From NCBI GenBank assembly GCA_012274445.1, contig JAAROD010000015.1:124001-188000 (forward strand): DNA of 64,000 bases, in the 5' to 3' direction. A program made the translations under genes and the position numbers. Below the pieces are notes generated by a model. It saw only the letters and a list, made by a program, of their open reading frames with translations, made no database searches and had not been told where the DNA came from. This DNA comes from Sclerotiophoma versabilis. Lineage: Eukaryota; Ascomycota; Dothideomycetes; Pleosporales; Didymellaceae. Position 1 is the stretch's first letter, and each line of letters begins with the position of its first letter. Below are positions 11,641 to 22,335 of this stretch, piece by piece.

Positions 11641-13622
11641 ATGCTCCAGTCTGCTTCTAGGACTATCTTTGCGCTATGCGCAATTGCGTTTGCTACCCAT
11701 GCTCAGGAACAAATCCGCAACGGCACCACAGCCAATGCGACGTACGACTACATTGGTACGTAATAAACATGCATCGATCAGAACGCTTGTATTCGTCTAT
11801 TGTGCGATTGTCTTGACCCTGTCATCACATTTGCGTATAAGACCTCGCAACTGACGATATCAGTCATCGGCGGAGGCACTGCAGGGCTTGCCATCGCCTC
11901 TCGGTTGTCCTCGGGCGCTTCTGTTGCCGTCATAGAAGCTGGGGGCTTGTACGAACAAGACAATGGCAATCAGTCTGTTGTCCCATACTATAGTCTCGTA
12001 ATGCCAGTGCTGGGAACTACTGAAGACTATCCGAAGAACTCATTAGTTGACTGGGATCTTCTGTCAACTCCACAGGCGTCGGCTGGAGGCCGCCGCATTC
12101 ACTATGCGCAAGGCAAGACTCTTGGAGGCAGCTCAGCTCTTAATACCATGGCATACCATCGAGGCACCATCGGCTCGTACCAACGCTGGGCTGACCTGGT
12201 TGGCGATCAGAGCTACACTTTCACCCGCCTTCTACCTTACTTCAAGCGTACTGCTACTCTTACTACCCCCAATCTTGAGAAGCGGAAAGCACCTAATGCT
12301 ACTGTGCTATACGACTTCACAGCTTTTGACGGTAAAGCCCATGGTCCGCTCCAGGTCTCTTGGGCAAACTGGGTCGATCCGACTCAAACTTGGTTGGCTC
12401 GTGCTCTACAGGATGTTGGGCAAAGATTGAGTCCTAGTGGACTCAGTAGTGGCACGGTCAACGGCGGGGCATGGGTACCTACCACTATAGATCCGAAGGA
12501 TGCGACGAGGAGCACTTCTGAAAGCAGCTATTTCCTGGCTGCATCGCAAAGAAAGGCGCGCATCACCGTCTATCTGCATTCACAGGCTTCAAAGATCATC
12601 TTTGACAAAAACAAGAAGGCGACTGGTGCAGCGATAGACAGTGGCGGTCAGAGCTACGTGATCTCTGCAAAGAGGGAGGTAATACTCTCAGCAGGCGTGT
12701 TCCATTCCCCACAAATTCTGCAACTCTCCGGTGGGTCTCTATCCTCTTGCATATAATTTGACTTCTATTAATTTTCCCAGGTGTTGGACCAGCACAGGCA
12801 CTTCGCTCACAGTCAATCAGTGTCATCTCAGATCTCGCGGGCGTGGGTGCAAACCTCCAAGATCAGATTTTCTTCAACATATTACGCGGCATCAGTGTGC
12901 CAAATACCGGCACGTACCTCACCACACCAGAGCAGCAAACTTTCGCAGTACAACAATACTTGATCAACGCGACCGGACCGTATAGCTCGGCTGGCGGCTA
13001 CTTGTCGTTCGAGAAGCTGCCAGCAAGTAGCCGCAAATGGCTATCTCCACGTACATCCCATTTACTTAACAGATATCCGTCTGACTGGCCAGAGATTGAG
13101 TACATCGCATCTGGATTCCCTGGTGGCTTCCTCAACTTGACCACAGTTGGCACAATCAGCGCCACATTATTGACCCCAAGCTCCAAAGGCAGTGTGACCA
13201 TCAAGAGTGCATCCATCGCAGACCCACCCGTCATTGACCTGAACTGGCTTGCCGATACAGCCGACGGAGAAATACTTGTAGCGGCTTTCAAGCGCGTCCG
13301 AGAAACTTGGAACAGCAGTGCTATCGCGAGCATCATTGTTGGACCTGAGATCACTCCAGGCGAAGCTGTGTCCACTGACGCACAAATTCTTGAGTTCATC
13401 AGATCAACTGCACGGCCAATTTGGCACGCGACTTCGACCTGTGCTATGGGCAAAGAAGGAGATAAGGGTGCAGTTGTTGACTCGAAGGCAAGAGTATTCG
13501 GCGTCAAAGGCCTTCGAGTAGTTGACGCTTCGGTCATTCCGTTTAGTCTACCCGGTCATCCGCAAGGATCCGTATACATGCTGGCAGAAAAGATCGCAGA
13601 AGATATCCTGGGAGCCAAGTGA
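11641..13622 (+). CDS. secreted GMC-family FAD-dependent oxidoreductase
   Basis: Three exons, 11641-11755, 11864-12730 and 12781-13622, encode 607 residues; the 108-bp and 50-bp introns end in CAG and restore frame. A signal peptide is followed at once by the FAD-binding beta-alpha-beta motif (VIGGGTAGLAIASRL). GMC signature 1 is visible as GKTLGGSSALNTMAYHRG and the second as the SAGVFHSPQILQLSG stretch spanning intron 2. The C-terminal domain has the catalytic-pair region: a His in WHATSTCAMG and a second His in LPGHPQGSVYMLAEKIA. Length and motifs fit the aryl-alcohol oxidase, glucose oxidase and choline dehydrogenase superfamily, which oxidises alcohols with FAD. The substrate cannot be read from sequence. 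Confidence 0.92.
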
Positions 13623-13799
13623 AATTTCAACCGTAGAGGGCACCACGTATTGCAGTGAATAAGCGGCATGTGCGCGGTTGGTGTATAGCCTAGACTTGAA
13701 CGTGCGCAGTCCATCAAAAAGTTGTTTACAGATTCGTTGAGCTATCGCATGATCTCTCATATTGTGCTGTGTACGCGCGCCATTTTCTTTGAACGGTAG

Positions 13800-15208
13800 C
13801 TAGTCGTCACATCGCTCGGCCGTCACTAGCAGGCTTTTGTTGGACGCTGCCGGTCGAATACTGCGCTCATGACTAGGTCTTTGATCCGATCTCTCCACAT
13901 CCAATTGCTCCAGTCCAATGATCATCGAGTTTCCGGAGTAGTATCCTGAGTCTTCCGGTGCTTGGCCTACGATCTGACCACTATTTGGGTCCCGTACAAC
14001 GACAAGTGATCCTTGCTGACCCTGCTTCCGCCTTGACATAATCTGAGTGCGGCCAAACGTGTATACTATTGGCAAGCAGGTACAAATGATGCCGAGCCAC
14101 ATTTCGAGGAGTCTACTGCGTTCAGCGAGGTGATGACAATCCAGAGACATGACATACAGCCAGATAAAATTGGCAACCATGCCCCACGTTCCATCCGTGG
14201 GGACAATTTTCATCCCCCGGACAACCTGTTCGACTCGAATTAAGCTCACTACACACACACTATAGTTCATTAGCATGCCTCATACGGAACGACACGATCC
14301 GACTTACAAAGAGCCAGTCATAAGCAGCAGTGCCGCGCCGATCTTACGCCGCAAAGGTAGCTGCAGCTTACGCAGGATGAATATGGGTAGAATTAATAGT
14401 GCAATGTCGGTTCCGGCATTGATGCAGGCTGTTGCTAGGAAATACTGATTGAGGTTGATGCACTTGCCACTGGTGACAGAGAAGTCCCAGTACTTCTCAA
14501 TTGGCTGGCAAACCCAAGCAAAGCCAAAAGCATTGAGCGTACTGTTGATGATTGAGACGCATAGGACAGTGTAAACAGCGAGTCGGAAGCTATTTTTGAA
14601 AGGCGATACGCGCAGATAGAATAGCCCAAGTGAGAGTTTTGTAAACATTGTAGCGAGATTGGAGAGTATGGGTCCGGTAATGTCGCCGATCTGGCAATGA
14701 TTAGGAAGCCGAAGTTGCAGTATTGGATATTCATCACCTTCATCAGTGCGTAGAACTTGGGTGCCGGGCAGTCCCAGATATGAATGCCCAAACAGTTCGT
14801 CGTCTCTGAGCATTGTCAGCATTTCGGAAGTGCAGGGGCACACATGATGCTCACGGTAGCCTACGTAGATAGAAAAGCCCAGAGCAAGTATCTGTCGCAA
14901 TTTAGCAGGGGCTTTCAATCCCGCCTATCGTTCGACTGTACCGTAGCCAGCACGATTGAATCTGCGCGGTCGTCAGTATGGCCCTCCGTCTACTAGAGAA
15001 GTTGCCTACAGTCATCCCATCCCAAATTGCGAAGTATGCGGAGCTTTGTGTACAGTCGAATGAGACAGATGGGTATAGTGATCGCAGCGCCGAGCACCGC
15101 GATGATGATGACGCGATGCGCAATCGACCGCGGGCTGTCGAAGTTTGGGACTACACCTGGTGGAGCAGGCATTGCCCCGACCGTCGTGCCGTCCGAACTC
15201 ATGTTCAA
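13800..15208 (-). CDS. fungal rhodopsin-like seven-helix membrane protein (PTH11-like), six or seven exons
   Basis: Exons on the minus strand are 15208-15010, 14961-14942, 14891-14855, 14805-14738, 14690-14308 and 14259-13800. All introns are 47-50 bp with good branch sites, and one exon is only 20 nt. Spliced, the protein shows IRLYTKLRILRNLGWDD, LALGFSIYVGY, GIHIWDCPAPKFYALMK and NQYFLATACINAGTDIALL, the hallmarks of the fungal rhodopsin/integral-membrane family common in plant-associated ascomycetes. Without further splicing it has 388 residues. A possible 42-nt intron at 14157-14116 (GTATGT..CAG, CTGAAC branch) is a multiple of three; removing it gives 374 residues and the more family-like WLRLLEMWLGIICTCLP. 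The role is probably surface sensing; the ligand is unknown. Confidence 0.85.
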
Positions 15209-17440
15209 AGAGATGAGCGGTGTGAGGTCGAAATGCAGCCGACGGCATTGAAAGTGCGGAGGTCATTGTGATATGGCCTGCGAGGGCTTCCTGATCGGTA
15301 GGATCAGCCATCCGCTTCCTTTGTCTTGTAACCACGGGCCCTGAGGCGACGGAACACACGCTAACTTCGGGGACCACTTGTGCGGGTGAGGTGACCCCCG
15401 AGCCGTGCTGGTACCCAGCCTGTCTAACCAATCGATCATCAACCGGCGAATTGATCGGTCCGTTTCTGACTAGTGAATCACCGAGACCACGGCATGAACG
15501 CCACATCGTGCAAGCTCTAATCTGGTGTGGTCGATCCTTCGCGAGTCTGCAACGATAGAATGCGCTGATGTCTGGGTTCAGTGCAGATTATCGATGATCC
15601 TGGTCCGATATCAGCTAATTGATGCGCGCACCGAGCCGTAGCCTTCTTCCCCCCGGAACATCTTTCCACAAAGCCTGACAGGACCGCCGACTACCATACC
15701 CTGCAACACAATTATTCTTCTTCACGCAATGGGGTAATAGACACCGAGACTCATGGGCAACTCTTGGGATATGGCGATACTGTATATACCTCTGCTGGTA
15801 CGGGTACAGACCTCTTACTCCTTAAATTTTACTGTTGCCTGAGATGTGAGGAGCAGGTAACTCGACTTTAACGTGCCGTGACGATTAATGTGCGATTGTT
15901 CTATTCTGACACAAAGAACGGGTCCAGACCGTGCAATCGCTTCCGATGTCAGTGTTGGCTGAGCTTACCCCCAGAAATATGCTGTATGAGTAGGGATATC
16001 AATGACTTAACCATCGAGAAGATGTCGTAAGAGTCGGAGTGGCCTATATGGCCATCGCTGGTCAATATAGGCTTTTTTATACTCTATTCACAACGCTGCT
16101 GGTGGGTGTATTGGCAACGCAGGGCTCTCGTTAATCTTCTGGCCCCTGTTCGATGTTGACTAGCTTCCAGCCGTTCAGATCAAGGGTGTCAGTGTTGACC
16201 AAAATTTTCTCGCGGCTACCTCGGTTGTCGATGAACACTCCACGCTCGCCGTTCTCTGGATAACAAATTAGTTTCGATTGATATATCGGTAATATCATCT
16301 AGATTGATTCAATCAATTTGATTGACTGCAGTCCGGCGAGTCCAAAAGTAAGAAGGCTGTCAGAGACCTTGGACGGACTAATTGCTGATGTCGGAAGTCA
16401 TACTACACCCCTTGGAGGCGGGGCTATATACTACCGCTACCACAACGGGAAGAAGTTCAGAGTCAACTTGTGCAAAGTTGTCCGCTCCGTTGCTTCAGTC
16501 ATGCACATCTGCCGTTGTCTCCTGGGAGAGCTTCTGGTTGTGCTCATGGTAACAGACCAGCTTTCCCTACGGCATCGCCAGCAATAGTTCTCAAATAGCC
16601 TTGTCGCTTTGTTGAATTGTCAAAGGCTCGCGACTTTACACAGCATGACTGAGAAAGTTCTAATTTTGGGATCCGGCTGGTGGTGCCGTAAAGTCAGCGC
16701 ACACAAATGAGAATTTCCACAATCTGAACACTCCGGCAGGGCAAGTTTGCACCTTTGAGTGACCCCTATAAGCTGCCGGAAACTCGTGTAGAAATGACCG
16801 GTACCGGTTTCTCCCCAGCCATTGACCTCAATGTCTACTTATGAGAAAGAAGCCTTTCAACGAAGGTGCGCCATCGGTAAACTCTTGACATTCAATCTGT
16901 CAGTTTTAGTGTCCCAGTTATGATCTTTTTGAAAGCAAAATACGCCGATTAGAGTATTTGAAATTGCCACCATACAGGATTCGTCGGGATCTCACTACAC
17001 AACAAGGCTAGAAGACGTTGTCGTCGAGGTTGGTCCGTATTTGCGGGATAGCAGCTTTTCCAGCAAGAGTGGCTAGCAAAGTGGTAACAAGGACGGAGTA
17101 AGCAAGTCTTACATGGGATCCGACAAGACCATTACAAGTTGAGCTGATAACGGGGCCGGCCTTGAAACAGCTAAGTTTTTTCGGTGAAGGCACTGTACTA
17201 ATACCTTGAAGAGGTAGCAATTGACCGTTATGATCACGTCGAAGTTGTAACACATGCATGAGACCTGATGTAGTTTATTTGCTTTGTCAAAAAATTGATA
17301 AGATCGCTACGCTCTTGCTCAAGTACAATCAGAAACAGCGACGCTCAACAGTGACCAAAAGCCCAAACAACCAAGCATTTAAAGTACCAGTAAGACTCAC
17401 GTTAGCACCTTTATTTTAACTTAACCCTATCAAGAACCAC
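15209..17440. other. long gene-poor region
   Basis: I find no complete gene in 2.2 kb. Apart from the fragment at 16131-16298, one minus-strand open frame at 17008-17259 contains a possible membrane span but lacks coding support. The start probably holds the promoter of the rhodopsin-like gene. Confidence 0.4.
16131..16298 (-). pseudogene. coding-like fragment, possibly the last exon of a decayed gene
   Basis: A 55-codon minus-strand frame from the ATG at 16298 reads naturally after residue 15 (ENGERGVFIDNRGSREKIL, then LDLNGWKLVNIEQGPED). A splice acceptor (TTATCCAG) precedes the protein-like part, so the ATG may be incidental. No matching upstream exon was found and I cannot name the family. 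Confidence 0.25.
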
Positions 17441-17854
17441 TTAGAGGCGCGGCACGGCGTTCCCGAGAGCCTCCAAGGTACCCTCCTCCGTCGAACCCAC
17501 ATCAGCACCAAGATTAGCCGCACCAGACGTAAGATAGCCATCAATGGTATCAAGCGAGTTTTTCAGATCTTTGCTTGAAGCACCGGTACCCAGGGCGTTG
17601 GACAAAGTTTGAAGACCGTTGCTAATTTTATCGAGTTGTCTGCGAGAGGGTGTAGCCGGTACAAAGCCCTTGAGAGAAGAGACTAGAGCAGCGAGATTGT
17701 CTTCGGCATTTTCGAGGCCATAGCCAATGCCATTGTCGGTTGAGGAGAAGATGCTGTTGGCAGCTTCGCCCTCGCCGGCGAGCTGGGGCATTGGCAAACC
17801 TGAGACAGCCGTGAGGAATATCAGGGCGAGGACGGTCTTTGTGGCTGGAGGCAT
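17441..17854 (-). CDS. small secreted cysteine-free protein, unknown function
   Basis: From the ATG at 17854 the protein has 137 residues and begins with a signal peptide (MPPATKTVLALIFLTAVSGL). The open frame continues upstream to 18010, but only this start places a signal sequence at the N-terminus. The mature part is rich in Ala, Gly, Leu and Ser, has no cysteine, and contains amphipathic stretches (ISNGLQTLSNALGTGASSKD). A dibasic SRRQ site lies in the middle and might be cut by Kex2. It may be a wall or surface protein or an effector candidate. Transcription is not supported by anything beyond the frame and signal peptide. Confidence 0.6.
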   Translation of the reverse strand: MPPATKTVLALIFLTAVSGLPMPQLAGEGEAANSIFSSTDNGIGYGLENAEDNLAALVSSLKGFVPATPSRRQLDKISNGLQTLSNALGTGASSKDLKNSLDTIDGYLTSGAANLGADVGSTEEGTLEALGNAVPRL

Positions 17855-18412
17855 GATGGTTGGTGTAGTGGCAGGGTAACCTTGTGGAAAAGTGTTGTCG
17901 CAAGATGGAAAAGATTTGAAAGTTGAGAAGTTCTTATGATCGATATGTAGGTAGTGGATTGCTGATGTGGGAGGATGAAGAACTGCGACTTTCCGAGTCT
18001 TATTGTACACAATAAGGTGGTCTTCATCTTTAATCCTATAAACGCCTCATGATATTACTCGACGGCCGTACCACATCCGACGCTGTACATAGACACCAAT
18101 CACGGCGATAGACGACCTGTTCTGATGTAAAATAGGACGTCGTAAGCGATTATCGCATCATCAAACCAAAGATTGATACAAGGATCTGCAGTGCAACAAT
18201 ATGGAACAGACACGGACAGCCGCTGACGATTCCCGGTTGCCTGTGGCCCGCAGTGTTGAGAATGTCCGGCAACAGCTACCGAGTGCGAACGTGTTCGAGC
18301 CCTCAAGTTGCTGATGAAGATCTCAGCGTTTGTTTTTCGGGAGATCTCCAGCAGATAGGGAGTCGCACCAGAGAAGTGGTACGCTTGGCTGATTCGAGCT
18401 GGACCCTGAGTA
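17855..18412. other. intergenic region up to the transposon insertion
   Basis: Contains the upstream region of the small secreted protein gene. On the minus strand 18100-18410 is open and coding-like and may be the far half of a gene split by the transposon. Confidence 0.3.
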
Positions 18413-18461
18413 CCGTGCACAGACTCGTAATGCGCACTAACGCGTAATGCGCACCCCACCA
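18413..18461 (+). repeat. left terminal inverted repeat of the pogo element
   Basis: 49 bp starting CCGTGCACAGACTCG. It contains the 12-mer CGTAATGCGCAC twice (18426-18437 and 18443-18454), a subterminal repeat that may be the transposase binding site. Confidence 0.92.
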
Positions 18462-18503
18462 ACTTTTAATCTATACTTGCACCCCCTATAACTTAACACC
18501 ACA

Positions 18504-20357
18504 ATGCTGTTAGAAGAAGCCCTTACAGAGCTAGATAGTTTAAAGCCTAGGGAACATTTTTTCTACCAAGCTCTTGCCAAAAAACATAGTTGTGTACAGT
18601 CAACTTTAACGCGTCGTTACTAAGGTTTAAACGCGTCGCGTGCAACCAAGGCACGCCGTTAACAACTGCTACACCCACGCAATAAGGTAGAGGTTATACA
18701 GTACATCAGAGAACTTACAGAGAGGCACTTAATGCCTACTAGGCAAACAATCATCAATATCATCACTCCCTTATATAACTAGGAGCCCTCTAATCAGTAG
18801 GTAATACGCTTCCTTTATTACAACCACAACACGCTTATTACAGCCTAGACTACCCCTATAGATACCAGCTGCTATAAGGCTAATTCTAGTAATAGATACT
18901 GCCTATACTTTAACCTTCTATATATTAAAATTAAGGAGCATAAGGTAGAGGCTAAGAACATATATAATATAGATAAGAAGAGTTTTATAATTAGAGTAAT
19001 TAGGAGAAGTAAGAGGATCTTTAACAAGGCACTATATAGGAAGAAGCAGTATAAGCAGTTAACCTATAACAGTAATAGAGAGTAGGTAACAGTGCTGGCA
19101 ACTATATATGCTAATAAGTTAACCTTACCTATAGAGGTTATCTTTCTAGCTAAGGGTAATAAGGTACAGCAAAGCTAGGTACGCAAAATCAACCCTAAGG
19201 AGCACAAGATCTATTTTGCAACCTTACCTAATAGATAGACAAGTAATAATTTAGAGTTAGCATAGTTAAAGCAGGTCTTTAATTACTACACTAAGAAGAA
19301 AGCTTAGAGAAAGTATAGGTTACTTATCCTTAATAGGCACAGCAGCTACATAATAAAGGCTTTTATTAATTACTATAATAAGTATTAAATTCTGCTGCTT
19401 ATCTTCCCTTTGCACGCTACCTATACGCTTTAACTATTAGATGTAGTCTACTTTAAATTCCTAGCATAAAATTACTTAAATAAGCTCCTTAATTATTACT
19501 ACACTAGGCTCTATTAAAATTTAGTTAATAAGAGTAACTTTATATTATTATTCTAGCCTTCCTAGAGAAAAACCTTTACTAAACTGTTAGTAAAACAAGC
19601 CTTTAAAACTACAGGCATCTGCCTACCTAACCCTAACGTTATACTTAATTAATTTAGAACACTAACGCCTTCTCTACCTGCTACGCCTCTAGAGCCTTTA
19701 GAGCTTTAGCTAGCACCTAATTCACCTAGTTAATTAAAGACGCAGTTACTGTTAAGGCTTAAGCAGGCAGGTAATTACCCTAGTGCTGCTACTACAGTGA
19801 ACTAGTCTCTCTACTAACTCTATGTGCAATTAGAGCTTAAGAAGTATAAGAACGCAGGCCCTAAAGAGGCCTTAGCAGCTAATAAGAGGAAGAGGAAGAA
19901 GAAGAAAGTACTGCCTCTGTTACCTAGTAACTCTAACCTATAAGGTAGTGCTATCTTATACAGTCCTTATACAAAGCAACGTGCTAATTAACAGTTAGTA
20001 GCACAAGAGCACTAGAAGTTAGAAGAAGAGGCTATAAAAAAGACTTAGAAGGAAATTCAACACTAGAATAAGCTACTTAAATAGAAAGATAAGGAGGATA
20101 AGTGTAAGAAGCAGTTAAGAGAGCAAGAAGAGCGTGCTTATAGGGGTGCTAAAAAGCGCGCTAAAATCAAGGCTTACAAGGCAGCTAGAGTAGCTGCAAA
20201 AGCGCTTCGCGACGCTCAAAAAAGTATCTAATTACCTAAACAGGCTAAAGGCAAGGCCCTACATCAATTGCAGTTAAAAACAACAAAGAGTTGTAGTAGT
20301 GCTGCCTTGCGCACTCTACGCGTGGTGCACGCACGTTCCCTAACCCCCCTAACTTAG
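18504..20357 (+). pseudogene. pogo/Fot1-family transposase, inactivated by RIP
   Basis: From the ATG at 18504 one frame can be followed to about 20357 through many TAG and TAA codons at former Gln or Trp positions. It begins MLLEEALTELDSLKPREHFF, then a helix-turn-helix/CENP-B-like DNA-binding region. The first catalytic block is degraded to NIYNIDKKSF near 18960. The second reads ILNRHSSY near 19330, where active members have an Asp-containing DGHGSH-type motif, so that Asp is lost. LLLIFPLHATYTLQLLDVV follows. The C-terminal part is basic and probably coiled-coil, typical of this family. Confidence 0.85.
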
Positions 20358-20507
20358 TTAGCAAAGAGTAGTTGCGTTATTAAACCTACAAAAAAAAGTA
20401 ATAACAAAAATGTGCGCAATAGTCAATAGATTAATTCCCTAGCTTCTCTTGTAATAACCGCTCTTTTAGGTGGCTTAATAACCTTATTTATATCGGGTGC
20501 TTATAGG

Positions 20508-20556
20508 TGGTGGGGTGCGCATTACGCGTTGGTGCGCATTACGAGTCTGTGCACGG
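20508..20556 (-). repeat. right terminal inverted repeat of the pogo element
   Basis: Reverse complement of the left repeat with a single difference (C for T between the two 12-mers). It ends at 20556, next to TA at 20557-20558. Confidence 0.92.
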
Positions 20557-20558
20557 TA

Positions 20559-20745
20559 CCATATAGCTCACCCTCATCTGCGAGCTAAGGTTCTCAAGCT
20601 TTGCACCAAGCTTTGTTGGCACATACTTGTCATCTGGGTTACAAGTGCCCTGCATTGTAGCGTCAGCTTCCTGCATGATGTTTAGAGTAGCCACAGCCAT
20701 CTCTACGTAGTTGCAATATCCCGCGAATCAAAGTGAAGAGGACAA
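20559..20745 (-). pseudogene. possible exon of a gene interrupted by the pogo insertion
   Basis: Minus-strand sequence next to the transposon reads GYCNYVEMAVATLNIMQEAD and then MQGTCNPDDKYVPTK, which looks like real protein. The opposite flank (18410-18100, same strand) is also open and coding-like. An apparent donor (GTGAGC) next to the insertion suggests it hit an intron or exon edge. I do not recognise the product, and an upstream start was not found. Confidence 0.3.
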
Positions 20746-21189
20746 ATCGTTGTCGCCGTCCTGCTACGCGTCCCGATGACGATACGCTTCAGGCTCGCTC
20801 CTTCAGGTAGGAGCCGATTTTCAGGCTAACGTGGTTTACCAGGGTCCACTTCTGCGTCAATGGCGTCGGGACAGCGACCGAAGCCCGAAGCTCAGAGTAC
20901 GATGGACGAGATTATTCTAATGGCCTAAGCGAGACCTGATTCTTCGTCATCAATCGCGCTCAACCAGATGGAGTTCGCTAGGGTTTGTACAAGAACTTGA
21001 GATTGTGTGTAGAGAATGACACTGTTGAGGTAGAATACTTCACAGCTATGCTGGCTACATTTTTTGCATTGTGATTTCAAGCAGCCAAAGAGGTTCAAGT
21101 TTGCTGGTACTGGTCTGCTTCGGGTGGGTCAGGGTCTCTTCGTATGGCGCTGCGTGACGTCCACAGCTTGTCCTTTCCTGCGCCTTGTT
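20746..21189. other. intergenic or decayed sequence, no gene seen
   Basis: No open frame with protein-like content. This is where the C-terminal half of the neighbouring channel relic would be expected, but I cannot find it. Confidence 0.35.
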
Positions 21190-22335
21190 GATTGAAGTCG
21201 GAAGGGAGAAGGGAGAATAGAGATCCGAATGATCCAGAAAATTATCAAAGTAGAAATTGCAATGGTCGCTAGGATGTGGCGTAGTCTTCTATACTTGGCG
21301 CCCATGTCCATATTTTTCCAACCTTCTTCAGGTAGCACACCAATTTGACAAGACAAGAAGTCGGTCAGCATGCTACGTTAATCGTCACTGAAGGCTTTCT
21401 CTGCGACTACTATTGTGTTAGATTCTGTGAAAACCGCGCTTACAAAGCGCATTCACAGCTAAATGAGAGCGTTGTGCTGGAAAGATCTTGGACAGTGGCT
21501 TCATGATGTGTGCGCGATAATAGCTCGTAGTGTCGGCCTTCTCCCCAACCAAAAATTGAGACTGCACTTCAGTCGCAATGCCTCATCAAAGCCGGGAATC
21601 TTTTCCTCGTGTTTTTATTCGCTGCTTGGTCACGTTCCGTATCAGCTCAAGTTCGCTGACCTTCAGCTTTCATATAGCTTCCTCAAGATCTTCAACGTCA
21701 CATTCCAAGCCCATCAAACCTGGGTACCAGCCACATCTGTGCCACATTAGGAAACATGTCGTGTAATTTTTCTAGCAATAGTTCCTTCTTTGGAATGTCG
21801 GTGAACAACACCCTGTGTTGCGATATTCGAGTCGCATTCCATGTGGATGGAAGTTAAGCATGTCGGGATTTCCCAATATGCAGCATGTCTCTACTGATCA
21901 GGAAGGAATGTCAAGACCTGGTTGGCCGCCTTCGCTAGTTGTGTTAACAGGAAACAGAACCCGCCAAGTTGATAAAGCACTCACAAATGGCATCAAGGTG
22001 AGCATTCTCAGGAAGCGTATGTAGTGATAGGCTTCCAGCGAATGATGATGGGGGATGTATCATCATTTCAGCGTTAAAAACTGGTGGGCCAGCCAAAAAG
22101 TACTTGCCCCTGCTGATGTCTTTTCGCTGTGCTTACTATCAGAAACTGGTGCGCGATGGAAAGACAGGGGGAAAGACATGCTCCTCTTTGAGAGCATCAT
22201 GGTACGTCTGCGAATCGTATACGCGTTTCAGCTTACGCGTAGTAGCAGGAAGGCTCCCACAAGGATCCGCACCAAAATAGAAACCAAGGCTGATATAGAC
22301 GAAGAGCCGCCATGTTGGCTATTTGATTGATCGTA
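21190..22335 (-). pseudogene. relic of a CSC1/RSN1-type stress-gated cation channel
   Basis: Segments in different minus-strand frames line up in order with fungal CSC1-like channels (calcium-dependent channel family, DUF221). They are an N-terminal helix (about 22325-22235, SSSISALVSILVRILVGAFL), then HHHSLEAYHYIRFLRMLT and PVNTTSEGG (about 22060-21930), then RVLFTDIPKKELLLEKLHD (about 21810-21750). The cytosolic loop follows, with LGEKADTTSYYRAHI near 21540-21500, and lastly GVLPEEGWKNMDMGAKYRRL plus a membrane span (21340-21200). Several frame changes and stops lie between them and the C-terminal channel core is missing. This is decay by indels and substitutions, not RIP. Confidence 0.65.

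Larger units (their letters stand above)
18413..20556 (+). mobile_element. complete but RIP-inactivated pogo/Fot1-type DNA transposon, 2144 bp
   Basis: The element is bounded by 49-bp terminal inverted repeats with one mismatch, and a TA dinucleotide flanks both ends (18411-18412 and 20557-20558), the Tc1/mariner target duplication. Inside lies one degraded transposase gene on the plus strand. RIP-type change is heavy in the middle and weak in the outer 150-200 bp, where CA and TG are retained. The inverted repeats are nearly perfect, so ends and interior have had different mutation histories. Confidence 0.93.

Noticed and set aside
15012..15506. 164-codon minus-strand frame overlapping the start of the rhodopsin-like gene
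   Set aside because: A different frame from the well-spliced receptor, with no domain and poor composition.
18100..18462. 120-codon minus-strand frame as a gene by itself
   Set aside because: Its start lies inside the transposon's inverted repeat, so as a unit it is a chimera created by the insertion. Only the host part is considered.
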